A stretch of 64,000 nucleotides of DNA from Eisenbergiella tayi (GTDB taxonomy: Bacteria; Bacillota; Clostridia; Lachnospirales; Lachnospiraceae): the NCBI RefSeq assembly GCF_001881565.1, contig NZ_MPDJ01000014.1:1-64000 (forward strand), given 5' to 3'. The stretch's first letter is position 1. Every line of letters begins with the position of its first letter. This document shows positions 1 through 8,814 of this stretch, in pieces. Below the pieces are notes generated by a model that saw only the letters and a program-made list of their open reading frames with translations, did not search any database and had not been told where the DNA came from. The position numbers and the translations under genes were made by a program.

Positions 1-2
1 TC

Positions 3-512
3 CCGGCGAAGAAAAAATGGATGACTATGAATGCGCCCATGCATATAGGAAATGCCATGGCGGAATACCGGATAACCAAAGAGGATATCATAGGAAATAT
101 CCCGGAACCGAGAAAAAGCTATGATAAACTGTCGGTAATCATCATCTGTCTGAATGAGAAGCTGAAGAAGGGGACCGAAGGAACACTCCATGGTTTTCTG
201 AATACGCTTCTGTCACCAGAAATGGACAGGAAGGAAAAAGAAGAGTCGCTTGTGCGGGATTACGGAATGAAAATGGAATATGAACTGGGAGAGGAGCTGA
301 GTGAAATGTGCAATCTGAGTGAAGCGATTGAAGAGAATGCAATTAAAAGGGGAATTCAGCAAGGAATACAGCAGGGAATACAGATTTTAATAGAGGATAA
401 TCTGGAGGAGAAAATTCCCGAGGATCGCATTATCGAAAAGCTCCAGAAAAAGTTTAAACTGAATAAAGAAGAAGCGGTAAAGTATTTGGAGAAATTCCGT
501 GGTGATAAATAA
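3..512 (+). CDS. Rpn / PD-(D/E)XK transposase-like nuclease, C-terminal part
   Basis: The reading frame is open at the left edge, so only the last 170 or so residues are visible and the catalytic PD-(D/E)XK part would lie outside the window. The visible part has the late-domain pattern of Rpn/YhgA-like recombination-promoting nucleases: an amphipathic helical stretch (LHGFLNTLLSPEM, then EMCNLSEAIEE), followed by a short Gln-Gly repeat (GIQQGIQQGIQ, from about 350 to 382) and a charged helical tail. The Met codon at 21 is probably internal, because no ribosome binding site precedes it. These proteins are mobile, self-propagating nucleases found in multiple copies in Lachnospiraceae. Assignment rests on pattern recognition of the tail only; a disrupted copy cannot be excluded. 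Confidence 0.55.
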   Translation, partial: PAKKKWMTMNAPMHIGNAMAEYRITKEDIIGNIPEPRKSYDKLSVIIICLNEKLKKGTEGTLHGFLNTLLSPEMDRKEKEESLVRDYGMKMEYELGEELSEMCNLSEAIEENAIKRGIQQGIQQGIQILIEDNLEEKIPEDRIIEKLQKKFKLNKEEAVKYLEKFRGDK

Positions 513-599
513 GGATTAAGGATTCCAAACTGGTTTTGAAAAGAACCGTATAATATACCGATTTCTGCCGGCTATTTTTGATTATAGTCTTGCTGATGA

Positions 600-636
600 A
601 AGCCCGGACTGCACTTTGATGCGGTCAGGGCTTTTT
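600..636 (+). terminator. Rho-independent terminator after the Rpn-like gene
   Basis: AAGCCC at 600-605 pairs with GGGCTT at 628-633. The stem continues through a GAC/GTC segment to an 8-nt loop, and a T run ends the element. It isolates addB from the gene at the left edge. Confidence 0.8.
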
Positions 637-672
637 GGCTCCTCGCACGACTGTCAGTATAAAATTGTAAGA

Positions 673-700
673 TGTCAGCCCGGGTGAAGTATGGTATAGT
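673..700 (+). promoter_or_regulatory. Possible extended -10 promoter of addBA
   Basis: TATAGT at 695-700 is preceded by TG one base upstream, forming an extended -10. The -35 (TGTCAG at 673-678, spacer 16) is poor. It lies between the upstream terminator and the addB start. Inference from motifs only. Confidence 0.3.
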
Positions 701-792
701 AAGTAGTATATTTCAGGTTACAGTGCGTATCACAGGAGAGGAACAGGAACTGCTTTTTGACAGCAGTAACCAAAGCTACAGGAGGAATAATC

Positions 793-3700
793 GTGTCATT
801 GCGTTTTTATACAGGAGCGTCAGGAGCGGGAAAAAGTACGGGGCTTTACAAAGAAATCATTCAGCGCTCCGGGAAAGAGCCGGATCGGAATTTCCTGATC
901 ATAGTACCGGATCAGTTTACGATGCAGACGCAGATGGATCTGGTGACGATGCATCCCTGCAAAGGGATTATGAATATAGATGTGCTCAGCTTCGGGAGGC
1001 TTTCCCACCGGATTATTGAAGAGGTGGGAGCGGACGAGAGGCCGGTGCTGGACGATACGGGAAAGAGCCTTGTTCTCCGGAAAATTGCGGGGAAGCTGAA
1101 GGGGGAAACGTCGGTAATCGGGGGAAATCTGAATAAGACCGGTTATATCCACGAAGTGAAGTCCGCGATTTCGGAATTCATGCAGTATGGGATCGGTGTG
1201 GAGGAACTGGAGAAGCTGACGGATTATTCCAGAAAGAGGGGACAGCTTTATCATAAGCTGAAGGATCTTGGAGTGCTTTATCAGGGGTTCCGGGATTTTA
1301 TACGGGAAAAATATATCACAACAGAGGAAACGCTGGATGTGCTGGCGCGGCTGCTTCCCAAATCGGAACTGGTGCGGGGGAGCGTAATTGCTTTTGACGG
1401 ATTTACGGGTTTCACGCCGGTGCAGAACCGGGTGCTGCAGCAGCTGATGGGGCTGGCGGGCGAGGTGATCGTTTCTGTGGTTATGGACGGAAGCGAGGAC
1501 ATGTATGACGAGAAGGAGGAGCAGAACCTGTTTCACCTGAGCAAGAAAACGGTGGCGTCTTTAAGCCGCCTTGCGGCGGAGGCAAAGGTGGCCCGGGGAG
1601 AGGATGTGATTTTAACGGCTGATCCGGTGCCCCGGTTCCGGGAGAATCCTTCCATGGCGCATCTGGAGAAGCAGCTTTTCCGTTATCCCAGCAGGCCCTA
1701 TGAAGGAGAGGCTCAGATACGGATCATGGAGGCGTCCACGCAGCAGGAGGAGGTGCGGCAGGTATGCATTGCCATCCGCGAATACCTGCGCCGGACGGGA
1801 AACTGTTACAGGGATGTGGCTGTGATTGCCGGGGATCTGGCGGCGTATGCCAGCTTCCTGGAAAGAACGGCGGCTTTGTATGATATTCCCATTTACCTGG
1901 ATCAGACGAGAGGAATTGTCCTGAATCCTTTTATCGAATATCTGAAAAGCGCCCTGCAGATTGTGACAAGAAATTTCACCTATGAGTCGGTCTTTCATTA
2001 TATCCGCAGCGGCCTGGCTGATTTTACCCCGGAGGAGGCGGACCTTCTGGAAAACTATGTGCTTGCCACCGGTGTGCGGGGAAAAAAGAGATGGCAGACG
2101 ATTTTTGTGCGCAAAACGCCGGATATGGAAAATGAACTGGAGGCGCTGGAGGGTTTGAATGTAAGCAGGCAGAAGCTGGTGGAGCAGATGGAGCCTCTGA
2201 TGCAGACATTTACGGATACCCGATCCCTCGTCATGGGATTGTACGGATTTATTGAGAAAAACGAGGTGCAGGTTAAGCTTAAGGCATATGAAGAACAGTT
2301 TGCCGCGGAAGGGGATGCGGTAAAGGAAAGGGAATATGCCCAGATTTACAGGCTTGTCATGGAGCTGCTGGACAGCATTGTGGAGCTGATCGGGGATGAG
2401 CCGGTGAAAATGGAGGAGTTTTCCCAGATTCTGGAGGCGGGCTTTCAGGAAATCCAGGTGGGGACGATCCCTCAGAACGTGGACAGGGTCGTGGCGGGAG
2501 ATATGGAAAGAACCCGTCTGAAGCAGGTTAAGGCTTTATTTTTCCTGGGAATCAATGACGGCTATATTCCCAAGTCTGCGGGGAGCGGCGGGATTATATC
2601 GGACATGGACAGAGAGTTCCTGGCGGAAAGCGGGATGGAGCTGGCACCGACTCCGAGGCAGCAGATGTATATCCAGAAGCTTTACCTTTACATGAATATG
2701 ACCAAGCCTTCGGACAGGCTGTATCTGTCCTATGCCAGGATGAGCAGCGAAGGGCGTTCCATGAGGCCCGCTTATCTGATTGAAATGGTGAGAAAGCTGT
2801 TTCCTTCCATACAGGTGGAAAAGCCGGAGGAACTGCCGGGCCTCATGCAGGTGCAGACGCTGGAGGACGGGCGGGACAGCCTGGTACAGGGACTGCGGAA
2901 GTTTGCGGATGCCAGAATGGAAAAAGACGGGGAAGAAGAAAGGGATTTCCGGCATCTTTATCAGATATATGCGATGCAGGAGAATACACGGGAATGGACC
3001 CATGAAATGGAGCAGAAAGCGTTTTTCAGCTACCGTGACAGGCCTCTTGCCAGAGAGGCGGCCCTGGCTCTTTTCGGGCGTACCCTTCTGGGGAGCGTAA
3101 GCCGGCTGGAGCAGTATGCATCCTGCGCTTACGCCCACTTCCTGCAGTATGGGCTGATGTTAAGGGAGCGGGACGGATATAGCTTTGAAGATGTGGACAT
3201 GGGGAATATTTTCCATGGGGTTTTGGAGATTTTCGGAGAAAAGCTGAAGGAACACGGCTGGACCTGGTTTGACTTTCCCAGGGAGGAAGGGGAAAAGCTG
3301 GTGGAGGAGGCTGTGGAGGCCTATGCGGTAACCTATGGGGAAGCCGTTCTTTTTGATAACGCGCGGAATCAATATGTGATAACAAGAATCAAACGGATTT
3401 TGAAACGAACGGTGTCAACCCTTCAGTATCAGCTGAAAAAAGGTGCCTTCCGACCGGAGCAGTTTGAGGTTTCGTTCTCCGTGCTGGAGGATTTGGAGTC
3501 TGTAAATATTGCCCTCACGGGAGAAGAAAAGCTGCGCCTTCGGGGGCGGATTGACCGTGTGGATGTATGTGAAGAGGAAGACAAGGTGTATGTGAAGGTC
3601 ATCGATTATAAATCGGGAAACCGGGATTTCAGCCTGGCGGCCCTGTATTATGGCCTGCAGCTGCAGTTGGTGGTCTACATGAACGCCGCTGTGGAAATGG

Positions 3701-4245
3701 AAGAAAATAAATTCCCGGACAGGAAGGTGGTGCCGGCGGCCATGCTGTATTACCGGGTGCATGACCCGATTGTGGAAGGGGAAGAAACGGAGAACGAAGA
3801 GCAGATCCAGGAAAAAATCCTGGCGGGCCTGCGGATGACCGGTGTGGTGAATGCCGATGAAAATATCGTGGCCAGCCTGGACGGGGCGTTCGGAACCAAA
3901 TCCGATGTCATTCCCGTGGAGAGGAAGAAGGACGGATCCTTCAGCGCCCGTTCCAGCATCCTGCAGGAAAATGATTTCCGGGTGATCTCCGACTATGTGA
4001 ATTTAAAAATCAGGGAAATCGGCACGGGGATTCTGAATGGGAATATAGAGCTGAATCCTTATATCCAGGGGAGCGGCCAGTCGGCAAAGGATGCCTGTAC
4101 CTATTGCCCTTACAGCAGGGTTTGCGGTTTTGACAGGAAAATCCCGGGCTTTCGGAAGCGGGAGCTGGAGGCGATTCCGGAGGAGGAAGCGCTCCATAAA
4201 ATGGAGGAAGCGTTAAACAGCAGCAGGGAAGGCGGAAGGAGTTAG
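793..4245 (+). CDS. addB: ATP-dependent helicase/nuclease subunit B (AddB)
   Basis: This is the AddB subunit of the AddAB helicase-nuclease, which resects double-strand breaks and loads RecA. The product is about 1150 residues, the usual AddB length. A Walker A motif GASGAGKST sits at residues 8-16. The C-terminal nuclease domain shows the D938-Y939-K940 catalytic triplet. Four cysteines at 778, 1102, 1105 and 1111 have the spacing of the AddB 4Fe-4S staple. I chose the GTG at 793 because AGGAGG at 780-785 lies seven bases before it and translation then begins SLRFYTGASG as in other AddB proteins; an in-frame ATG at 757 has no such site. addA follows three bases after the stop codon, so the two are co-transcribed. 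Confidence 0.96.
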   Translation: MSLRFYTGASGAGKSTGLYKEIIQRSGKEPDRNFLIIVPDQFTMQTQMDLVTMHPCKGIMNIDVLSFGRLSHRIIEEVGADERPVLDDTGKSLVLRKIAGKLKGETSVIGGNLNKTGYIHEVKSAISEFMQYGIGVEELEKLTDYSRKRGQLYHKLKDLGVLYQGFRDFIREKYITTEETLDVLARLLPKSELVRGSVIAFDGFTGFTPVQNRVLQQLMGLAGEVIVSVVMDGSEDMYDEKEEQNLFHLSKKTVASLSRLAAEAKVARGEDVILTADPVPRFRENPSMAHLEKQLFRYPSRPYEGEAQIRIMEASTQQEEVRQVCIAIREYLRRTGNCYRDVAVIAGDLAAYASFLERTAALYDIPIYLDQTRGIVLNPFIEYLKSALQIVTRNFTYESVFHYIRSGLADFTPEEADLLENYVLATGVRGKKRWQTIFVRKTPDMENELEALEGLNVSRQKLVEQMEPLMQTFTDTRSLVMGLYGFIEKNEVQVKLKAYEEQFAAEGDAVKEREYAQIYRLVMELLDSIVELIGDEPVKMEEFSQILEAGFQEIQVGTIPQNVDRVVAGDMERTRLKQVKALFFLGINDGYIPKSAGSGGIISDMDREFLAESGMELAPTPRQQMYIQKLYLYMNMTKPSDRLYLSYARMSSEGRSMRPAYLIEMVRKLFPSIQVEKPEELPGLMQVQTLEDGRDSLVQGLRKFADARMEKDGEEERDFRHLYQIYAMQENTREWTHEMEQKAFFSYRDRPLAREAALALFGRTLLGSVSRLEQYASCAYAHFLQYGLMLRERDGYSFEDVDMGNIFHGVLEIFGEKLKEHGWTWFDFPREEGEKLVEEAVEAYAVTYGEAVLFDNARNQYVITRIKRILKRTVSTLQYQLKKGAFRPEQFEVSFSVLEDLESVNIALTGEEKLRLRGRIDRVDVCEEEDKVYVKVIDYKSGNRDFSLAALYYGLQLQLVVYMNAAVEMEENKFPDRKVVPAAMLYYRVHDPIVEGEETENEEQIQEKILAGLRMTGVVNADENIVASLDGAFGTKSDVIPVERKKDGSFSARSSILQENDFRVISDYVNLKIREIGTGILNGNIELNPYIQGSGQSAKDACTYCPYSRVCGFDRKIPGFRKRELEAIPEEEALHKMEEALNSSREGGRS

Positions 4246-4248
4246 AAC

Positions 4249-7200
4249 ATGGCAGTGACATTTACACCGGATCAGCAGGCGACCATCGATGCCAGGGGCA
4301 GCAGCATTCTGGTATCGGCGGCGGCAGGCAGCGGAAAAACGGCGGTATTGGTGGAAAGGATCATACAGATGGTAAGCGACGGGGAGCATCCGGTGGATAT
4401 CGACAGGCTCCTTGTGGTTACCTTTACCAATGCGGCGGCGGCCCAGATGCGGGAGCGGATTACCCAGGCTCTTTCCGCCAGAGTGGATGATAATCCGGGA
4501 AATGCCCATCTGCTCAAGCAGCTGACGCTGATCCATAATGCCCAGATCACCACCATTGACAGCTTCTGCCTTTATATTATCCGGAACCATTTTGATGAAA
4601 TTGACCTGGATCCGGATTTCCGTGTGGCGGATGACGGGGAAATCAAGCTTCTCATGCAGGATGTCCTGGCGCAGATGCTGGAGGATTATTTTACGGAAGG
4701 CAGGGAAGACTTTCTGGCCTGTGTGGAATATTTCGCGCCGACGGGAAAGGAAAAGCGGCTGGAAGAGCAGATTCTGGGACTGTATGAATTTGCCATGAGT
4801 TATCCATGGCCGGGAGAATGGCTGGAACTTCACAAAGAGGATTATGCGGTTTCTCCGGAAAACCTGGAGGAATGCAGGTGGGTGGGACTGCTGGAAGACT
4901 ATGTCCGCACCATGCTCGCGGAAGCGGGGGACAGCCTGGATCAGGCGAGGATGCTCTGTGAGGAAGCGGACGGTCCGTATATGTATCTGGATACACTGGA
5001 GGCGGATAAAAATACCATAGACCGACTTGCGTCAGCGGATAGCCTGCAGGAACTGTATGAACGGTTTTCGGTTCTGTCCTTCGGACGGATAAGCTCCAAA
5101 AAGGATGACAGCGTATTGCCGGAAAAAAGGGAAAAGGCCAGAGAAATCAGGAACAGTGTGAAGGATCTGCTGAATGGTCTGGCTAAGAAGTATTTTTATG
5201 CTTCCCCCCAGGCCCAGGCGGAACGCATGGCGGCCTGTGCCCCTTATGTTTCCTGTCTGCTGTCTCTTACCGATGACTTCCGTATGCGCCTGGATGCCAA
5301 AAAAAGGGAAAAGAACCTGATGGATTTTCATGATATGGAGCATATGGCGCTGCAGATACTTACGGAAAAGCGGGAGGACGGAGTCTATCCCACCGCAGCG
5401 GCACGGGAAATGCGGGAATATTATGCAGAAATCATGATTGACGAGTATCAGGACAGCAACCTGGTGCAGGAATATCTGCTGAAAAGCATTTCCGGTGAGG
5501 AGGACGGTAAATTCAACCGTTTTATGGTGGGGGATGTCAAACAGAGTATTTATAAGTTCCGTCTGGCACGTCCGGAGCTTTTCATGGAGAAGTTTGACAG
5601 CTACGGAAAGGGAGAAGGAAAAGAGCGGCGGATTGACCTGAAACAGAATTTCCGAAGCCGCCGTCAGGTGACGGACAGCGTAAATGCCTGCTTTTCCGTG
5701 CTCATGGGCCGTGATCTGGGGGGCGTGGAATACGACGAGGACGCGGCCTTGTATCCCGGAGCCGTTTTCCCGGAGCCGGAAGGGGAGGAGGAAGATGTTT
5801 ACCGCACCGAGGTGCTGCTCACGATGTCGGAGGAGGACGGCCTGGAGGATCGGGAACGGGAAGCGCTGGCGATTGCAGGGAAAATCCGCCGGATAGTTGG
5901 AACGCTGCCGGTCGTGGATAAGGAAAGCGGCGAACTGCGCCCCGCAGGCTATGGGGATATCGTCATCCTTCTGCGGACCACGGCAGGCTGGGATGAGGTA
6001 TTTAAAAAGGTGCTGGAAAAAAGCGGCATCCCTGTTTATATCACCTCCAAAACCGGATATTTTGCGGCGACGGAGGTTCAGACCATACTGAATTTTCTCA
6101 AGGTTTTGAGCAATCCGCTCCAGGATATTCCTCTGTTCGGGGTTCTGAAATCAGACGCAGCAGGCTTTACCGACGAGGACATTGCCTGTATGAAGGCGGA
6201 AATGGAAGGGGAGGGCAGAAGGCTTTTTACATGCCTGACCTCTTATACGGAAAAAGGAAGCAGGGAAGAGCTTTGTGAGAAGGCGCGGCGCTTCTGCAGC
6301 ATGCTGGAGAGGTTCCGGCGGTATGTGGCTTATATGCCCATTCATCAGCTGATAGAGCAGTTCCTTAAGGAAACGGGGTATCTGTATACCATATCCGCCC
6401 TGCCCGGCGGGGAACAGCGCAGGGCCAATGTGGAAATGCTGCTTTCCAGGGCGGAGAATTTCGAAAAGACCAGCTATTTCGGTTTGTTCCATTTTATCCG
6501 GTACATGGAGCAGGTGGAAAAATATAATATCGACTATGGAGAAGCCAACATTCAGGATGAAAATGCGGATACCGTGCGGATTATGAGCATCCATAAATCC
6601 AAGGGCCTGGAATTTCCCGTCTGCTTTGTGGCGGGGCTTTCCAAGAAATTCAATATGCAGGATACCAGCAAGCCTGTGATAATGGACATGGATTACGGAA
6701 TTGCCCTTGATTTTGTGGATATCGAATCCCGTGTGAAAGGGAATACCCTGAAAAAAAGCGTGCTTTCCGGCAAACTGCGCAGGGACAGTCTGGGAGAGGA
6801 ACTGCGCGTTCTGTATGTGGCGATGACCAGGCCCCAGGAAAAGCTGATTCTCACCGGCAGCTGCAAGGATGAAGAAAAAGTGCGGCGGATGCTGGAAAAT
6901 GGGGAGGACTATGAGCGCGCCGGGGGGCGTCTGGGCTTTATCCCCCGTTCCGAAGCCGCTTCGTATCTGGACTGGCTTCTGCCGGCCTGGGCTGTCTGCG
7001 GGCAGGAGGTGACACTGCTGTCAGGATCTGACCTTTTACAGGAAAATATGGAAGAAGAGCAGGGACGGGAATATCTGAGACAACGGCTGCGGACATTTGA
7101 AAGAGAGGCTTCGGAGGAAAAACAGGAGGAGGTTGAAAAACTCCGGCTCCTCCGTGAGCATATGGAGAGCGTTTATCCCCATGAAAACCTCAAAAACCTG

Positions 7201-7896
7201 TATACAAAAACCACAGTTTCCGAATTGAAAAAGGCGGGAATGGAGGAAGCAGCGGAAGAAGCCTATCATCTGTTTGAAGAAAAGGAAATCGTCCCTTATC
7301 TGCCCCGTTTTGTCAGGGAAGAGGAGGCGGTGAGCGGAACGGCACGGGGAAGCGCTTATCATAAGGCGCTGGAGATTTTTCCCTTTGAACGGCTGGCACA
7401 GGAAAAGGGCGCAGGCCCGGCAGATCGGGAAAAGGTGAAAGAACTGCTGAATCAGATGACCGAAACGGGAGCGCTCAGCCGGGAATTCCGTGCGGCGGTG
7501 AATCCGGATAAAATAGCAAGGTTTCTGGAATCCGATCTGGCGGCCAGGATGGCGGGGGCGGCGGTGAAGAAGAAGCTGCACAAGGAACAGCCCTTTGTGC
7601 TGGGCCTTCCTGCCAGTATGCTGAACCCTGGTTTCCCTCAGGAGGAAACCGTACTCATCCAGGGGATTATCGACGTGTATCTGGAGGAAGAGGACGGCCT
7701 GGTTGTTGCCGATTATAAGACCGATTCGGTAACTCATGCCCAGGAGCTGGTGAACCGCTATCAGGTGCAGCTGGATTACTATGCGCTCGCCCTGGAACAG
7801 CTGACGGGCAGGAGGGTGAAAGAGAAAATTATCTATTCCTTTGCGCTGGCGGAGGAAGTGATGCTTGGTGCTGCCGGCGGACCGTATCTGAAATGA
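4249..7896 (+). CDS. addA: ATP-dependent helicase/nuclease subunit A (AddA)
   Basis: This is the UvrD-type helicase and nuclease subunit of AddAB, 1215 residues. Visible motifs in order: Walker A AAAGSGKT (24-31), VTFTNAAAAQMRERI (motif Ia), IMIDEYQDSN (Walker B), VGDVKQSIYKFR, NFRSR, IMSIHKSKGLEF (motif V) and LRVLYVAMTRP (motif VI). The C-terminal nuclease domain has D1142 and the D1155-Y-K1157 triplet, so both helicase and nuclease look active. A ribosome binding site (AAGGAG) precedes the ATG at 4249. It is translated directly after addB. No defects were seen, so recombinational repair is probably functional in this organism. Confidence 0.97.
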   Translation: MAVTFTPDQQATIDARGSSILVSAAAGSGKTAVLVERIIQMVSDGEHPVDIDRLLVVTFTNAAAAQMRERITQALSARVDDNPGNAHLLKQLTLIHNAQITTIDSFCLYIIRNHFDEIDLDPDFRVADDGEIKLLMQDVLAQMLEDYFTEGREDFLACVEYFAPTGKEKRLEEQILGLYEFAMSYPWPGEWLELHKEDYAVSPENLEECRWVGLLEDYVRTMLAEAGDSLDQARMLCEEADGPYMYLDTLEADKNTIDRLASADSLQELYERFSVLSFGRISSKKDDSVLPEKREKAREIRNSVKDLLNGLAKKYFYASPQAQAERMAACAPYVSCLLSLTDDFRMRLDAKKREKNLMDFHDMEHMALQILTEKREDGVYPTAAAREMREYYAEIMIDEYQDSNLVQEYLLKSISGEEDGKFNRFMVGDVKQSIYKFRLARPELFMEKFDSYGKGEGKERRIDLKQNFRSRRQVTDSVNACFSVLMGRDLGGVEYDEDAALYPGAVFPEPEGEEEDVYRTEVLLTMSEEDGLEDREREALAIAGKIRRIVGTLPVVDKESGELRPAGYGDIVILLRTTAGWDEVFKKVLEKSGIPVYITSKTGYFAATEVQTILNFLKVLSNPLQDIPLFGVLKSDAAGFTDEDIACMKAEMEGEGRRLFTCLTSYTEKGSREELCEKARRFCSMLERFRRYVAYMPIHQLIEQFLKETGYLYTISALPGGEQRRANVEMLLSRAENFEKTSYFGLFHFIRYMEQVEKYNIDYGEANIQDENADTVRIMSIHKSKGLEFPVCFVAGLSKKFNMQDTSKPVIMDMDYGIALDFVDIESRVKGNTLKKSVLSGKLRRDSLGEELRVLYVAMTRPQEKLILTGSCKDEEKVRRMLENGEDYERAGGRLGFIPRSEAASYLDWLLPAWAVCGQEVTLLSGSDLLQENMEEEQGREYLRQRLRTFEREASEEKQEEVEKLRLLREHMESVYPHENLKNLYTKTTVSELKKAGMEEAAEEAYHLFEEKEIVPYLPRFVREEEAVSGTARGSAYHKALEIFPFERLAQEKGAGPADREKVKELLNQMTETGALSREFRAAVNPDKIARFLESDLAARMAGAAVKKKLHKEQPFVLGLPASMLNPGFPQEETVLIQGIIDVYLEEEDGLVVADYKTDSVTHAQELVNRYQVQLDYYALALEQLTGRRVKEKIIYSFALAEEVMLGAAGGPYLK

Positions 7897-7939
7897 CCGG
7901 GAAATTCAGGGAAACCATTGCAAAAACAGTGAAAATCCG

Positions 7940-8065
7940 ATATAGTTAGGAGGTGGGTACAGGCTGGAAAACAGCTTGTGCAGACTACGTAGGAACGGTG
8001 TGCCGGGGAAGCCGCTCCGTCTTGGCGGAAACGTCCGCGGTGACATCGTAAAATACTTTATCTTA
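7940..8065 (+). promoter_or_regulatory. Structured 5' leader of the ECF transporter operon, type unknown
   Basis: About 185 bases separate addA from the S-component gene and hold clear secondary structure. A 10-bp stem (7957-7966 with 7972-7981, two G.U pairs) is capped by GAAAA. A second stem GGCG/CGTC (8024-8027 with 8032-8035) carries a GAAA tetraloop. GCGG at 8025-8028 could instead pair with CCGC at 8012-8015 or at 8035-8038, giving alternative folds just before the AGGAGG site of the gene. I do not recognise a TPP, cobalamin, THF, SAM or preQ1 consensus. A metabolite-responsive leader would suit a vitamin transporter, but this is inference. Confidence 0.45.
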
Positions 8066-8081
8066 TGAGGAGGAAACTCAA

Positions 8082-8636
8082 ATGAAACTAAAATTCGGTA
8101 TCAAAGAAGTTGTTGCTATCGGTATCGGAACCGCGCTTTTCATCGTTCTCACCAACGTTCAGGTTCCTTTCGGCATCATTCCCAATACCGCCCTGCAGTC
8201 CAGAGTCGCTGTCCTGACATTTTTCTCGGCAGTATTCGGACCTATCGTCGGCGGAGCCATCGGCCTGATCGGCCATGCTCTGGGTGATGCGCTCTTCTAC
8301 GGAAGCGTATGGTGGAGCTGGGTGTTCCCGGATGCTCTTTTCGGTATCCTGATGGGACTGTTCGCAGCCAAATATGCCATCAAGGACGGCGGTTTCAACG
8401 GAAAAGCAATTGCTCTGTTCAATGTGGTACAGATCATTGCCAACGCTCTTGCCTGGATTTTGCTTGCTCCTGTACTGGATATCCTGATTTATGCGGAACC
8501 TGCCAATAAGGTATTTACCCAGGGCGTGCTTGCCTTCATAGGAAATATTGTTGTTGCCGGTGTCCTCGGAACACTGCTTGCGGTGGCATACTCCAAGATT
8601 GGGGCCAGATCCTCCAGCCTGTCCAAGGAAGATTAA
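8082..8636 (+). CDS. ECF transporter S component, UPF0397 family
   Basis: A 184-residue, very hydrophobic protein with five or six membrane segments. The N-terminal stretch (VVAIGIGTALFIVL, then VPFGIIPNTALQSRVAV) and FGPIVGGAIGLIGHALGDAL match the UPF0397 group of substrate-binding (S) components of energy-coupling factor transporters. The ATG is preceded by GAGGAGGAAACTCAA. It begins a three-gene unit with a double ATPase and a T component, so this transporter has a dedicated energising module. The substrate is not established from sequence; vitamins or vitamin precursors are the usual cargo. Confidence 0.85.
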   Translation: MKLKFGIKEVVAIGIGTALFIVLTNVQVPFGIIPNTALQSRVAVLTFFSAVFGPIVGGAIGLIGHALGDALFYGSVWWSWVFPDALFGILMGLFAAKYAIKDGGFNGKAIALFNVVQIIANALAWILLAPVLDILIYAEPANKVFTQGVLAFIGNIVVAGVLGTLLAVAYSKIGARSSSLSKED

Positions 8637-8814
8637 AGGTTTCCTTTCGGGAAACAGGGTAAGAATATAAAGAATACCGGGAGGCATAGGTCCGGCTGCG
8701 TATGCGGCGTGATCTGTGCCTCCGGGACTGCTCTGACTGCCCTGACGGCAGAGGCCGAAGCCATGAGGATATGGTTTGGGAGCGCTGCCAGAGGGAATTA
8801 AAGTGAGGTAAACC
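8637..8814 (+). other. Intercistronic region with hairpins
   Basis: 178 bases between the S component and ATPase genes contain no open frame worth calling. They hold GTTTCC/GGAAAC at about 8640-8656 and a long imperfect GC-rich hairpin whose outer arms CCGGGAGGCA and TGCCTCCGGG lie at about 8678-8727. A third short stem, CTGCC/GGCAG, lies near 8738-8752. They may tune the level of the ATPase relative to the S component; that role is inferred. Confidence 0.4.

Noticed and set aside
672..1019. Small plus-strand frame overlapping the addB start
   Set aside because: It lies in another frame of addB with no ribosome site and no recognisable features.
8637..8814. Second riboswitch in the spacer between S component and ATPase genes
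   Set aside because: Hairpins are present, but no known aptamer core is seen. The position inside an operon favours an intercistronic element, so it is listed only as a structured spacer.
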